A stretch of DNA of 64,000 bases from Haloarcula rubra (GTDB lineage: Archaea; Halobacteriota; Halobacteria; Halobacteriales; Haloarculaceae), in NCBI RefSeq assembly GCF_019599465.1, contig NZ_RKLR01000007.1:62001-126000 (forward strand). Reading direction: 5' to 3'. A program made the position numbers and the translations under genes. This document shows, one piece after another, positions 21,770-30,738 of the stretch. Every line of letters begins with the position of its first letter. Position 1 is the stretch's first letter. The notes beneath the pieces were generated by a model. That model was not told the origin of the DNA and did no database searches. It saw nothing but the letters and a program-made list of their open reading frames with translations.

Positions 21770-24276
21770 CCGCTATCTGCCTCCTTCCCGGCCTTCGGGA
21801 CGAACTGTCCGAAGTCGCTCTCGTCGTCGTCGTCCTCGGCCTCTGCCAGTGCGTCGCCGTCCATCAGCGCCGAGACGATGTCCGTCGTGTCGCCGCTGGT
21901 GAACTGGTCGAACAGCGGCCCGGCGTTGTCCAGCACCGCTTTGGTCTCCTCGACCATCTCCGGCGGGGCGTCGGGACGCGGGACCATCTCCTCTTTCTCG
22001 GGGTCGATGTTGATCTTGACAGACTCCATCTCCCGCAGGTCTTCGAGCGACTGTTCGAGTTGGTCGTTGGCGATGAGCGTGAGGATGGTCTCGGGGTCGT
22101 TGATGAACGCCTGAATCGTCGCGGCGACCTGCGTGTAGGTGTTCAGTCCCTGTTCGATGAGGTACGCCAGCACGACCTTCCGCTTGAACAGTTCCTCGTC
22201 GAGTTTCTCCTGGGTCCACCCGCGGTCGAACTTGACTTCCTCTAAAGTGTTGGAGTTACCCATCTGGATGTACTCGTCCGTCTCGGCGCGCCACTCGTAG
22301 ACGTCGCGGACGTTTATCTCGTCGTTCTCGGCGGAGTACTCGTTTATTTCCGTGAGTGACTTGTTCCGGCGCACCTTGTTGCCGTCGACCCGAGTCTGGG
22401 TCTGGATGGAGACGAGGTCCAGCGCCGTAAAGAGCGTCTTCGAGACGTTGATGGGTTCGGTCGTGAAGCGTTTGATGACCTCGCCGACGGAGTCGGCGTG
22501 GAACGTGGTGTAGGTGGTGTGGCCGGTCGACATGACCTGAAACAGGGTGCGACCTTCCTCGCCACGGATCTCACCCATGACGATGTAGTCCGGGCGCTGG
22601 CGGAGTGCGGCCTCCAGCAGGTCGAACTCGTCGACGTCGCCGGTGTCGTCCTCACCGAAGGAAGGGCGGGTGACACTGGCGACCCAGTTGCGCTGTGGCA
22701 ACTCGACCTCGCGGGTGTCCTCGATAGAGACGATTTTGGAGTTGGAGGGGATGAACAGCGAGACGGCGTTCAGGCTCGTCGTCTTCCCCGAGGCGGTCCC
22801 GCCGGCGAAGATGAGCGACTTGTGGTTCTCGATACAGAGCCAGAGGAACGCCATCTCGTCCAGCGAGAACGTGTTCCAGTTGATGAGGTCGATGGGGGTG
22901 AACGGGACGTCTTTGAACTGACGGATGGTGTAGTTGGTCCCGTGGTCCGAGACCTCCCGGCCGAGCGTCAACTGGGCACGCGACCCGTCGGGGAGCGTCG
23001 CGTCGACCTGTGGCTGTCGCTTCGAGATACCCTTCCCGGACCGCTGGGCGAGTTTGACGACGAAGTCGTCGAGTTCTGTCTGACCGTGTTCGACGTTCGA
23101 GATTATCTGCTCGTAGTCGGTGTGGTAGACGAACACCCGGGAGTTGTACCCGTCACAGGAGATGTCCTCGACGTTGATGTCGTGTTTGATGGCGTCGATG
23201 CGGGCGTAGCCGATGAAGTCCCGTTTGAGTTCGTACAGCAGTTTCTCGACCTGATACTCGTTGAGCGTCGCGGGGTCGTCCTCGAGAAACGCCGGTTCGG
23301 GCCGCGACGAGATGCCGTCGAGTTGCCCGACGTCTTCGGACTCCTCGGCCGCCTCACCCATGTCGAACAACTCTTTCACCTGGTCGAGGATGCCGCCGCT
23401 CTCGCCGCTGTCGGCACCGACCGTCCCGTCGTAGAGGTCGTATCTGGACAGGAGGTTCTCGGCCTCGCGCTGGATGACCTCGGCCCGGTCGGCGTTCGAC
23501 CCCTGAACGATGACCTCGTCCTCGGAGTACTTGATGGCCGTCTTGAGCTTTCCGGAGAGGAACTGCTTGAGGTCGTCTTCGATGGGGTTGAGATACGGTT
23601 CGACGACGTAGTACTTCTTCTCGTTCTCCTTACGAGAGTGGAAGATGACGACGCAGGCGTAGGGCTTGTTGACCCAGTACCGCTCTAACTCTTTGAAATG
23701 CGACTTCTTGCTCTGCGGGACGGCCTTCTCGAGGTCGTAGCGGTTGACGACGGTCGTGTGGCCCTGTCTGGTCGAGAAGAACGCGTCCTCGTCCAGTTCC
23801 GGGTTGACGTCGACGGTGTTCTCGTCGACGACGTCGGCCAGTTCGGACGCGAAGTCCTCGGCCCGTGAGAGGCGGTTCTCGGTGTGGTCCGGGTCGAAGC
23901 CGAGGTGCTCCTCGCCGTCGAACGGGACGACTTCGCCCTCCCCGTCCCGCGGGAGCGCACCGTCCTCGTAGTAGTACTCCTGTTTGAAGTGCTCCCACGT
24001 GTAGACGTCCTTGGTGACCGGCGTCGTCGTCGGGTCGAGGTACTCCTCGAACGGTCCGTTCAGCGTGAGGGCCGCACTCGCGGCCGCCTCCACCTTGTCG
24101 TCGAGTTGGCGTGGCTCGAACCCGAGGTACTCGCTCCGGTCGAAGCGCCCCCCGTCGTGGAACTCCCGTCGCACGTCGTCCCAGGTGTACTCCCCCACGG
24201 CCGCCGGCCGGTCGGCGCCAGTCCCACCCTCGCCGACCTCGTTCGGCTCCGTCCCCCCCGTGTCATCAATTGCCAT
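21766..24276 (-). CDS. PilB/TadA-type secretion ATPase
   Basis: 836 residues. The VirB11/PilB core has the Walker A motif GGTASGKTTS near residue 490, an Asp box SIEDTREVELPQ, Walker B-like DYIVMGEIRGEEG near residue 567 and the His box STGHTTYTTFHADS near 588. The first 230 residues hold two similar YTWDDVRREF / YTWEHFKQEY modules, perhaps a duplicated N1-like domain. A long acidic C-terminal extension follows. It powers assembly or secretion through the PilC-type partner, its downstream neighbour. Start chosen at the ATG of MAIDDTGG. Confidence 0.88.
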   Translation of the reverse strand: MAIDDTGGTEPNEVGEGGTGADRPAAVGEYTWDDVRREFHDGGRFDRSEYLGFEPRQLDDKVEAAASAALTLNGPFEEYLDPTTTPVTKDVYTWEHFKQEYYYEDGALPRDGEGEVVPFDGEEHLGFDPDHTENRLSRAEDFASELADVVDENTVDVNPELDEDAFFSTRQGHTTVVNRYDLEKAVPQSKKSHFKELERYWVNKPYACVVIFHSRKENEKKYYVVEPYLNPIEDDLKQFLSGKLKTAIKYSEDEVIVQGSNADRAEVIQREAENLLSRYDLYDGTVGADSGESGGILDQVKELFDMGEAAEESEDVGQLDGISSRPEPAFLEDDPATLNEYQVEKLLYELKRDFIGYARIDAIKHDINVEDISCDGYNSRVFVYHTDYEQIISNVEHGQTELDDFVVKLAQRSGKGISKRQPQVDATLPDGSRAQLTLGREVSDHGTNYTIRQFKDVPFTPIDLINWNTFSLDEMAFLWLCIENHKSLIFAGGTASGKTTSLNAVSLFIPSNSKIVSIEDTREVELPQRNWVASVTRPSFGEDDTGDVDEFDLLEAALRQRPDYIVMGEIRGEEGRTLFQVMSTGHTTYTTFHADSVGEVIKRFTTEPINVSKTLFTALDLVSIQTQTRVDGNKVRRNKSLTEINEYSAENDEINVRDVYEWRAETDEYIQMGNSNTLEEVKFDRGWTQEKLDEELFKRKVVLAYLIEQGLNTYTQVAATIQAFINDPETILTLIANDQLEQSLEDLREMESVKINIDPEKEEMVPRPDAPPEMVEETKAVLDNAGPLFDQFTSGDTTDIVSALMDGDALAEAEDDDDESDFGQFVPKAGKEADSG

Positions 24277-24378
24277 TGTGTTTCATCTGCCGGTTGGTGT
24301 GAAAAAACTTGGTGCCAGTGAGCTGACCCGCGATTCCCCTGACGGTGACCCTATTCTGCACAGTTTGAACGTGATTGA

Positions 24379-24391
24379 GTAGGAACCCTAC
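24379..24391 (-). promoter_or_regulatory. Inverted repeat at the secretion-ATPase promoter
   Basis: GTAGG-AAC-CCTAC is a perfect short inverted repeat. On the minus strand it directly follows a TATA-like AAGCTTAAG (about 24391-24399), so a protein bound here would block or modulate transcription of the PilB/PilC pair. The leader would be about 90 bases. Confidence 0.35.
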
Positions 24392-24462
24392 TTAAGCTTT
24401 CGGCACCTCTATTATGGTTGATAACTGGGCGTCTGCCCCGACTCGGAACGGCGTAGGCGGCG

Positions 24463-25608
24463 TTACTGGAGGAACGACTCCATGCGGTTCATCGCCTCCT
24501 TGAGGTCGTCCAGCCCCGTCGCGTACGAGAGGCGGAGGTGGCCGTCGCCGCCCTCGCCGAACGCGGTGCCCGGGACGACGGCGACGCCCTCGGACTGGAG
24601 TAGCGCCTCGGCGAACTCGTTGGCGTCGTCCCACGGACACTCCGGGAAGGCATAGAAGGCACCGGCGGCGGGGAAACAGTCCAGTCCCATCCCCCGCAAC
24701 CGGGAGAGGACGTAGTTCCGTCGCCGGTCGTACTGCGAGGTCATCTCCTCTACGTCCTCCCAGCAGTTGTCCAGCGCCTCGATGGCGGCGTACTGGGCGG
24801 TGGTCGGCGCCGACAGCATCGTGTACTGGTGGACACGGTTCATCGCTTCGACGGCCTCCGGCGGCCCCATCGCGTAGCCGAGGCGGAACCCGGTCATCGC
24901 GAACGCCTTCGAGAACCCGTTGAACACGACGGTCCGTTCGCGCATCCCCGGGAGCGTCGCGATGGAGGTGTGGTCGTGTTCGTAGGTCAGGTCGGCGTAT
25001 ATCTCGTCGGCGAACACCACGAGGTCGTTCTCGCGGCAGAAGGCCGCCACCTCGCGGAGTTCCTCGCCGGTCATCGTCGCGCCCGTCGGGTTGTTCGGGT
25101 AGCAGTAGACCAGCGCGTCGGCCTCGGCCGCACCGGAGTCTTCCAGCACCTCGCGGGTGAGTTTGAACTCGTCCTCGACGCGGGTCGGCACGTCGACGAC
25201 GTTGACGCCGGCGAACGTCGCGCCGGGGACGTAGGAGACGTAACACGGCTGGGCGACGGCGATGCTGTCGCCGGGGTCCAGCAGTGCGCGAAACGCTAAG
25301 TCGAGACCTTCGCTCGCCCCCGCGGTGACGAGTATCTCGTCGTCGGGGTCGTAGGACAGGCCGTGGCGCTCGTCCTCGTAGCCCGCGATGCGCTCGCGGA
25401 GTTCGCGCTTGCCGCGGTTGGCAGTGTAGGAGGTCTGACCCCGTTCCAGCGAGGTGATGGCGGCCTCGCGGGCGGCCCACGGCGCGGAGAAGTCCGGTTC
25501 CCCGACGCCCAGCGAGATGATGTCGTCCATCTCCTCGGCCAACTCGAAGAACCGTCGGATACCCGACGGTGGCACCGCGTCGACTCGGTCCGCTGGTTCG
25601 AACGTCAT
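24463..25608 (-). CDS. Class I PLP-dependent aminotransferase
   Basis: 381 residues, complete. Motifs: LGVGEPDFSAP, TAGASEGLDLAFRALL, YCYPNNPTGATM, VFADEIYADLTYEH, and the PLP lysine in FNGFSKAFAMTGFRLG. Probably acts on aromatic or branched amino acids or aspartate. It overlaps the upstream Lrp/AsnC gene by four bases (ATGA), so the regulator very likely controls it. This enzyme-regulator pairing is common in haloarchaea. Confidence 0.87.
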   Translation of the reverse strand: MTFEPADRVDAVPPSGIRRFFELAEEMDDIISLGVGEPDFSAPWAAREAAITSLERGQTSYTANRGKRELRERIAGYEDERHGLSYDPDDEILVTAGASEGLDLAFRALLDPGDSIAVAQPCYVSYVPGATFAGVNVVDVPTRVEDEFKLTREVLEDSGAAEADALVYCYPNNPTGATMTGEELREVAAFCRENDLVVFADEIYADLTYEHDHTSIATLPGMRERTVVFNGFSKAFAMTGFRLGYAMGPPEAVEAMNRVHQYTMLSAPTTAQYAAIEALDNCWEDVEEMTSQYDRRRNYVLSRLRGMGLDCFPAAGAFYAFPECPWDDANEFAEALLQSEGVAVVPGTAFGEGGDGHLRLSYATGLDDLKEAMNRMESFLQ

Positions 25609-26099
25609 GGCGAGACGGAGAGTCGGTCGTCGTCGTCGTGGTCGTCGAACTTCATCCCCTGTTCCTTGTACGACTCCATGATGTAGTGGGTGACCGTCTG
25701 CGTAATCTCGGGGATGGGCGCTATCTTGTCGCTGATGAAGTGCGACACCTCCCGCATGGAGTCGCCCTCGACTTCGAGGTCGAAGTCGTAGTCACCGCTG
25801 ACGAGGCGCAGCGAGGTCACTTCCGGGAACTTCCCGATGCGGTCGGCGATGTCGCTGTAGTTGGTCTCGCGGTCCAGCGCGACGTTGAGTTCGACCGTCG
25901 CGCGCACCCGCTCCTCGTCGGTGTCGACGGCGCTCCAGTCGACGACGGCCTGATACCCACAGATGACGCCGGCCTCCTCGAACTCGTCGACGATGGTCTC
26001 CACCTCGCTCTCGGTGAACCCCGTCATGTGGGCGAGGTCCTCCGTCGTGTAGCGGGCGTTCTCCCGCAGCAGGTTCAGAATCTCGCGGCGACTGCTCAT
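25605..26099 (-). CDS. Lrp/AsnC-family regulator
   Basis: 164 residues. N-terminal winged helix (REILNLLRENARYTTEDLAHMTGFTESEVETIVDEFEEAG, described in pieces: residues 5-45) and C-terminal RAM/AsnC ligand domain with ATVELNVALD, VTSLRLVSGDYDFDL and ETVTHYIMES-like end. Binds amino acids and DNA as a dimer of dimers. Cotranscribed with the aminotransferase. An AT-rich GGCTTTTGTTC element about 27 bases upstream of 26099 fits a leaderless start. Confidence 0.85.
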   Translation of the reverse strand: MSSRREILNLLRENARYTTEDLAHMTGFTESEVETIVDEFEEAGVICGYQAVVDWSAVDTDEERVRATVELNVALDRETNYSDIADRIGKFPEVTSLRLVSGDYDFDLEVEGDSMREVSHFISDKIAPIPEITQTVTHYIMESYKEQGMKFDDHDDDDRLSVSP

Positions 26100-26189
26100 A
26101 CACAGAGGCGGACGGTCCCGAACAAAAGCCTTGCTCAATGGTGAGAGGGACTGGCACGCCCCCGGTCGGTCGTCGAAACCGACGCGAGG

Positions 26190-26197
26190 TTTAATTA
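26190..26197 (+). promoter_or_regulatory. TATA box of the small HTH gene
   Basis: TTTAATTA is centred about 27 bases before the ATG at 26221, the spacing of leaderless haloarchaeal genes, and supports the short start. Confidence 0.5.
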
Positions 26198-26220
26198 GGA
26201 CGCGTCCCTCGGGTCGGCTG

Positions 26221-26553
26221 ATGTTCGAGGAGGCCGCACACGAGGAGACGGTCGACACAGGGTGGGGACACGTCGCGTCACACGACGGCGCGCCGGCGGT
26301 CATCGACGCCATCCTGCGACTCGACACCGACGCCACGTACACGAAGACGGAACTGAGCGACGAGGCCGGCGTCCCGCTGAAGACGCTGTATCTCGACGGG
26401 ACGCTGGACCACCTCGTCGAGATGGGGTTTCTGGAGAAAGAGGTGACAGAGGGCGAAGAGGTACGGTTCGGCGTCGACACGGAGACGAGCGTCTATCGGG
26501 CCGCAGTCGCCTTCGACGACGCCATCGCGGACCGGTTGGCGAGCGAGGAGTGA
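26221..26553 (+). CDS. Small helix-turn-helix regulator
   Basis: 110 residues. VIDAILRLDTDATYTKTELSDEAGVPLKTLYLDGTLDHLVEMGFLEKE spans a winged helix-turn-helix (about residues 28-75), followed by VYRAAVAFDDAIADRLASEE. Haloarchaeal single-domain regulator of unknown target; possibly the MFS transporter just downstream, 52 bases away on the same strand. The longer frame starting at 26131 is rejected because it would cover the promoter. Confidence 0.7.
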   Translation: MFEEAAHEETVDTGWGHVASHDGAPAVIDAILRLDTDATYTKTELSDEAGVPLKTLYLDGTLDHLVEMGFLEKEVTEGEEVRFGVDTETSVYRAAVAFDDAIADRLASEE

Positions 26554-26605
26554 CGCACGCCGAACCACACCGTTCTTTGCAGGGGCCCGCCCACAGGGGA
26601 CTATC

Positions 26606-27850
26606 GTGGTCTCAGACGCCCAGTCCCGTCTCGTCGTCGGTCTGGTCGGCGGCTCTCACCTCGTCAACCACGCGTACTTCATGCTGTTGCCGCCCGTCTT
26701 CGGCCCGCTGAAGACCGACCTCGGGCTGACCGACGCCCAACTGGGTGTCGCGCTGGGGACCGTCGGCGTCGTCGTCACGGCGTTGCAGTTGCCGTTCGGG
26801 TCGCTCTCGGACTCGCGGAGTCGGACGTCGGTGCTGGCCATCTCGCTCACTTTCGGTGCCCTCGGTGCGATGCTCACTGCCACTGCACAGAGCTACGAGT
26901 GGCTTCTCGTCGCGAGCGTCGTCACCGGCGTCGGTATCGCCGGTCACCACCCCGCTCACTACCCGCTCATCGGGGCCGCGACGACGGCAGACACCCGCGG
27001 TCGGGCGTACAGCGTCCACGGGTTCACCGGGGCGCTCGGCTTCGCCGCACCGCCGGCCGTCGTCGCGACGGCGACTACACTGGGAATCGACTGGCGTCTC
27101 GCCATCGGCGCTATCGCCGTCGTCGGGGGCGGCTACGGCGCCGCGTGTCTGCTCGCGTTCGACCGCCGCGTCGACGAGGCCATCACGCACCCGACGAGCA
27201 CCGAGCAGTCGCGTGACGCCCCGCTCGCGAAGCGGGTCCGGAGCGAACTCCGGACCGTCCTCGCCTCGCCACCCATCGTCGCGCTCACCGTCCTCTGGTT
27301 CGTCACGTCGATGGCCGGGTGGGGTATCAAACAGTACACCGCGACGTTGCTCTCGTCGGGCTACTCGATTCCCGACGCCACCGCGAACTTCACCGTCTCG
27401 GCGATGCTGGTCACCGGCGCGGTGCTCATCTTCGCCGGCGGGTGGCTCACCGACCGGTACTCCCCGGGACCGGTGTTGGTGGGCGGCTACGCCGCACTCG
27501 TCGTGGTCGCGGGTTTGCTGGCGCTCGGGACGGTCCCCGTTCTGGGGGCGCTGGCGCTCGTCCTCGTCCTCTCGGCCACCGTCGACGGGAGTCGGCCCGC
27601 GCGGGCGTCGCTGGCCGATGCCCTCTCCTCGGCGGACTCTGCGGGCAAGAACTTCGGCTTGCTCACCGTCGGTATCTCGGGCGGCGCGGCCGTCGCCCCG
27701 CCCGTCCTCGCAGTCGTCGTCGAACGGGCCGGGGTCGCCGCGGCGTTCTGGGCGGTCGCGGGTATCGGCGTCCTCGCTATCGGCCTGACGGCCGTCGTGC
27801 TGGCCGTCGGCGGCGGGAGTCGGCGACAGAGCGTCCAGCCCGGCGACTGA
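26606..27850 (+). CDS. Major facilitator superfamily transporter
   Basis: 414 residues from a GTG start, twelve hydrophobic segments. Signature parts: SHLVNHAYFMLLPPVFGPLKTDLG at the first helix, LPFGSLSDSRSRTS in the loop 2-3 position, GHHPAHYPLIG in helix 4, and GGWLTDRYSPGP in the second half. The HPAHYPL motif is like that of the Fsr (fosmidomycin resistance) branch, so a drug or small anion exporter is possible. Substrate not determinable. Confidence 0.8.
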   Translation: MVSDAQSRLVVGLVGGSHLVNHAYFMLLPPVFGPLKTDLGLTDAQLGVALGTVGVVVTALQLPFGSLSDSRSRTSVLAISLTFGALGAMLTATAQSYEWLLVASVVTGVGIAGHHPAHYPLIGAATTADTRGRAYSVHGFTGALGFAAPPAVVATATTLGIDWRLAIGAIAVVGGGYGAACLLAFDRRVDEAITHPTSTEQSRDAPLAKRVRSELRTVLASPPIVALTVLWFVTSMAGWGIKQYTATLLSSGYSIPDATANFTVSAMLVTGAVLIFAGGWLTDRYSPGPVLVGGYAALVVVAGLLALGTVPVLGALALVLVLSATVDGSRPARASLADALSSADSAGKNFGLLTVGISGGAAVAPPVLAVVVERAGVAAAFWAVAGIGVLAIGLTAVVLAVGGGSRRQSVQPGD

Positions 27851-27895
27851 GCGGTCCGTGGGCTTTTATCGGACGACCACGTAGCGCCTCGTGAC

Positions 27896-28486
27896 ATGGT
27901 TTCGCTCGACTCTGACTCCGAAGTACTCGAACGTGGCGACGTCGCACCGTCGTTCGAACTGCCCGGTGCCGACGGGGAGACGTACGCGCTCGACGACTTC
28001 GCCGGCTACGACGCGTTACTGGTCGTGTTCACGTGCAACCACTGTCCCTACGCGAAAGCGAAGATTCCGGAACTGAACCGACTCGCCGAGGAGTACGACG
28101 ACCTCGCGGTCGTGGGCATCAACCCCAACGACGCCGAGGCGTACCCGGACGACTCCTTCGAGCGGATGCAGGAACTCGTCGAGAGCGGCGAGGTGGCGTA
28201 CGACGCCTACCTCCGCGACGAGAGCCAGTCCGTCACGGCGGCCTACGGGGCCCGCTGCACACCCGATCCGTTCCTGTTCCGCAACGACGAGGGTCGATTC
28301 CGACTTGCCTACCACGGACGACTCGACGACGCGCCGAACCCCGACGACGAACCGAGCGACCGAGAGATGGCCGGCCACGTCGAGACGCTGCTGGCCGGCG
28401 ACGAGATTACGAGCGCCGAGAAGCCGTCGCGTGGCTGTTCCATCAAGTGGACCGCGGGCAACGAACCCGACTACTGGGACGTCTGA
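27896..28486 (+). CDS. Thioredoxin-like redoxin family protein
   Basis: 196 residues. VAPSFELPGADGETYALDDFAGYDALLVVFTCNHCPYA carries a CNHC active site (CxxC) in the AhpC/TlpA position, then KAKIPELNRLAEEY and VVGINPNDAEAYPDDS. The family (thioredoxin family protein, often DUF-labelled in archaea) also has conserved ARCTPDPFLF and SRGCSIKWT near the end. Likely reduces disulfides or peroxides in the cytoplasm; no export signal. A CTTTTAT box near 27863-27869 fits a leaderless start. Confidence 0.8.
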   Translation: MVSLDSDSEVLERGDVAPSFELPGADGETYALDDFAGYDALLVVFTCNHCPYAKAKIPELNRLAEEYDDLAVVGINPNDAEAYPDDSFERMQELVESGEVAYDAYLRDESQSVTAAYGARCTPDPFLFRNDEGRFRLAYHGRLDDAPNPDDEPSDREMAGHVETLLAGDEITSAEKPSRGCSIKWTAGNEPDYWDV

Positions 28487-28651
28487 CAGGCGAGTCGACG
28501 GCGCGACGCCGACGACCCGCCACCAGTCGCCCGTCTCAGTACCCCACGCAGTAGGGTCGCGCTCCCGTCTCGTCCGAAAACACACGCGTTCGTTCCTATC
28601 GCCCCGCTCGCTCATCTTTAAGGACTAGTGAGACGATTGTCACCACGTACC

Positions 28652-29650
28652 ATGAAGAAGCTCATCAACGACCCGGACGACGTGGTCGACGAGATGCTAG
28701 ACGGGATGGTCGCGGCGTATCCGGACCGCGTCCGTCGCCTCGACGGGACGAACGTACTGGTCCGCGCGGACGCGCCGGTCGACGGGAAGGTCGGCGTCGT
28801 CAGCGGCGGCGGGAGCGGGCACGAACCGACACACGCGGGCTATCTCGGCGAGGGGATGCTCGACGGCGCGGCCGCGGGCGAGGTGTTCACCTCGCCGACG
28901 GCCGACGAACTGGAGGAGATGATCGCCGCCGCCGACAGCGGCGAGGGCGTCCTGATGGTCGTCAAGAACTACGAGGGCGACGTGATGAACTTCGAGACGG
29001 CCGGCGAGATGGTCGAGATGGAGGGGGCCGAGGTGGCCGAAGTCGTCGTGAACGACGACGTGGCCGTCGAGGACTCGCTGTACACTTCGGGCCGGCGCGG
29101 CGTCTGTGGCACCATCCTCGTCCACAAGGCCGCCGGCGCGAAGGCCGCCGAGGGCGCGGCCCTGGAGGAGGTCCAGCGTGTCGCCCAGAAGGTGGTCGAC
29201 AACGTCGGTACGATGGGGATGGCTCTGACTTCCTGTGTGACCCCGGAGAAGGGCGAACCGACGTTCGACCTCGGCGAGGACGAGATAGAACTCGGCATCG
29301 GCATCCACGGCGAACCCGGCGTCGAGCGGACCGACATCATGGACGCCGACGCCATCACCGAGGAACTCACCGAGACGGTGCTGGACGACCTCGACCTAGA
29401 CGAAGGCCAGGAGGTCGTGACAATCGTCAACGGGATGGGCGGCACGCCGCAGATGGAACTGTTCGTCGTCAATCGGAAACTGCAGGAGATGCTCGGCGAC
29501 CACGGACTGGAGACGTGGGACGCGTGGGTCGGCGACTACATGACCTCGCTGGACATGATGGGGTGTTCCATCACGGTCTGTGCCGTCGACGACGAGTTGA
29601 AGGAGTTGCTCGGTGCGCCGGCCGACACCCCGGCACTGACGGTCCGATGA
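28652..29650 (+). CDS. dhaK: Dihydroxyacetone kinase, DhaK subunit
   Basis: 332 residues from the ATG at 28652; a CTTTAAGG box at about 28616-28623 supports it over the GTG at 28628. DhaK binds dihydroxyacetone covalently through a histidine, seen as His219 in GIGIHGEPG. Other motifs are VSGGGSGHEPTHAGYLGEG and GEVFTSP of the N-terminal domain, and MGGTPQMELFVV late in the chain. Works with DhaL, which receives phosphate from DhaM, making DHA phosphate for glycolysis or gluconeogenesis. First gene of dhaKLM. Confidence 0.95.
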   Translation: MKKLINDPDDVVDEMLDGMVAAYPDRVRRLDGTNVLVRADAPVDGKVGVVSGGGSGHEPTHAGYLGEGMLDGAAAGEVFTSPTADELEEMIAAADSGEGVLMVVKNYEGDVMNFETAGEMVEMEGAEVAEVVVNDDVAVEDSLYTSGRRGVCGTILVHKAAGAKAAEGAALEEVQRVAQKVVDNVGTMGMALTSCVTPEKGEPTFDLGEDEIELGIGIHGEPGVERTDIMDADAITEELTETVLDDLDLDEGQEVVTIVNGMGGTPQMELFVVNRKLQEMLGDHGLETWDAWVGDYMTSLDMMGCSITVCAVDDELKELLGAPADTPALTVR

Positions 29651-30354
29651 GCGACGAGGGCGCGGCAGTGGTCGCCGCGGTGCAGGCCGTCGCCGAGCGG
29701 TTGGAGGCCGAGCGGACCCACCTCACCGACCTCGACTCGGCCATCGGCGACGCCGACCACGGCGGGAACATGGCCCGTGGCTGGAAGGCCGCCGCCGAGG
29801 AAGTAGCGGCGCTGGACGACCCCGACCCGGCGACGGTGGTCAAGACGGCGGGCAAGAAACTGCTCTCGGAGGTCGGCGGCGCGTCTGGACCGCTCTACGG
29901 CGGGTCGCTCGTCTTCGCCAGTCCCGAACTCGAAGATGGCATCACCGCCGAGACCGCGGTGGCGTTCGCCGAGACCTACCTCGAGAAGGTGCAGGACCGC
30001 GGCGACGCGCGAGTCGGCGACAAGACGATGGTCGACGCGCTGGTGCCGGCGGTCCACACGTTCAAGAAGTCCGTCGAGACTGACGACCTGCCGCCCGTGG
30101 AGGCGCTGGCGAAAGCCGTCGCGGCCGCCGAACGCGGCGTCGACTTCACGGTCCCCATCCGGGCCTCGAAGGGGCGAGCGTCGTATCTCGGGTGGCGCTC
30201 GGTGGGCCATCAGGACCCCGGCGCGACCAGCACGCTGTACATCCTGGAGGAACTGCTGGCCGCCGCAGAAGAGCAGTTAGACGTGGCCGAGACGCCCCCC
30301 GTCGACGCCACGTCGCCGACGATTCCGGACGGCGAGGAGGCCGCCGAGGACTGA
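29647..30354 (+). CDS. dhaL: Dihydroxyacetone kinase, DhaL subunit
   Basis: 235 residues, ATGA overlap with dhaK. The ADP- and Mg-binding signature LDSAIGDADHGGNMARG, then SEVGGASGPLYGGSL and VGDKTMVDALVPAV, and RASKGRASYLGWRSVGHQDPGATS are all present. In PTS-dependent systems ADP stays bound and is rephosphorylated by DhaM. A C-terminal acidic tail of about 25 residues is haloarchaeal. Confidence 0.95.
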   Translation: MSDEGAAVVAAVQAVAERLEAERTHLTDLDSAIGDADHGGNMARGWKAAAEEVAALDDPDPATVVKTAGKKLLSEVGGASGPLYGGSLVFASPELEDGITAETAVAFAETYLEKVQDRGDARVGDKTMVDALVPAVHTFKKSVETDDLPPVEALAKAVAAAERGVDFTVPIRASKGRASYLGWRSVGHQDPGATSTLYILEELLAAAEEQLDVAETPPVDATSPTIPDGEEAAED

Positions 30355-30734
30355 TGGTCGGTCTCGTCGTCGTCTCACACAGTCGGAAAGCCGCCGAGGG
30401 CATCGCCGAGGTGGCCGCCGAGATGGGCGGTGACACCCGTATCGAACCCGTCGGCGGCGACGGACAGGGCGGGTTCGGGACGGTCCCCGACGACATCGAG
30501 GACGCCCTCGCGGCCGCCGACGACGGTGACGGCGTCGTCGTCCTCGTGGACCTCGGGAGCGCGGTGATGAACGCAGACGTGGCCATCGAACTGAGCGACG
30601 TGGAGGCGGTCATCGCGGACGCACCGGTACTGGAGGGGGCGGTCAACGCCGCCGTCGCGGCGACCAGTCCGAAGGCCACCGTCGAATCGGTGCGAGAACA
30701 GGCGGAGGCGGCCCGCGACGTGGACAAACTCTGA
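30354..30734 (+). CDS. dhaM: PTS-dependent dihydroxyacetone kinase phosphotransferase subunit DhaM
   Basis: 126 residues, a single EIIA-mannose-type domain. His9 in VVVSHSRKAAEG is the phospho-acceptor; GTVPDDIEDAL and VLVDLGSAVMNADVAIE complete the fold. Unlike E. coli DhaM it has no fused HPr or EI domains, so it needs the separate HPr and PtsI encoded at 31248-33212. Its ATG shares one base with the dhaL stop (TGATG). Confidence 0.93.
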   Translation: MVGLVVVSHSRKAAEGIAEVAAEMGGDTRIEPVGGDGQGGFGTVPDDIEDALAAADDGDGVVVLVDLGSAVMNADVAIELSDVEAVIADAPVLEGAVNAAVAATSPKATVESVREQAEAARDVDKL

Positions 30735-30738
30735 GCGG

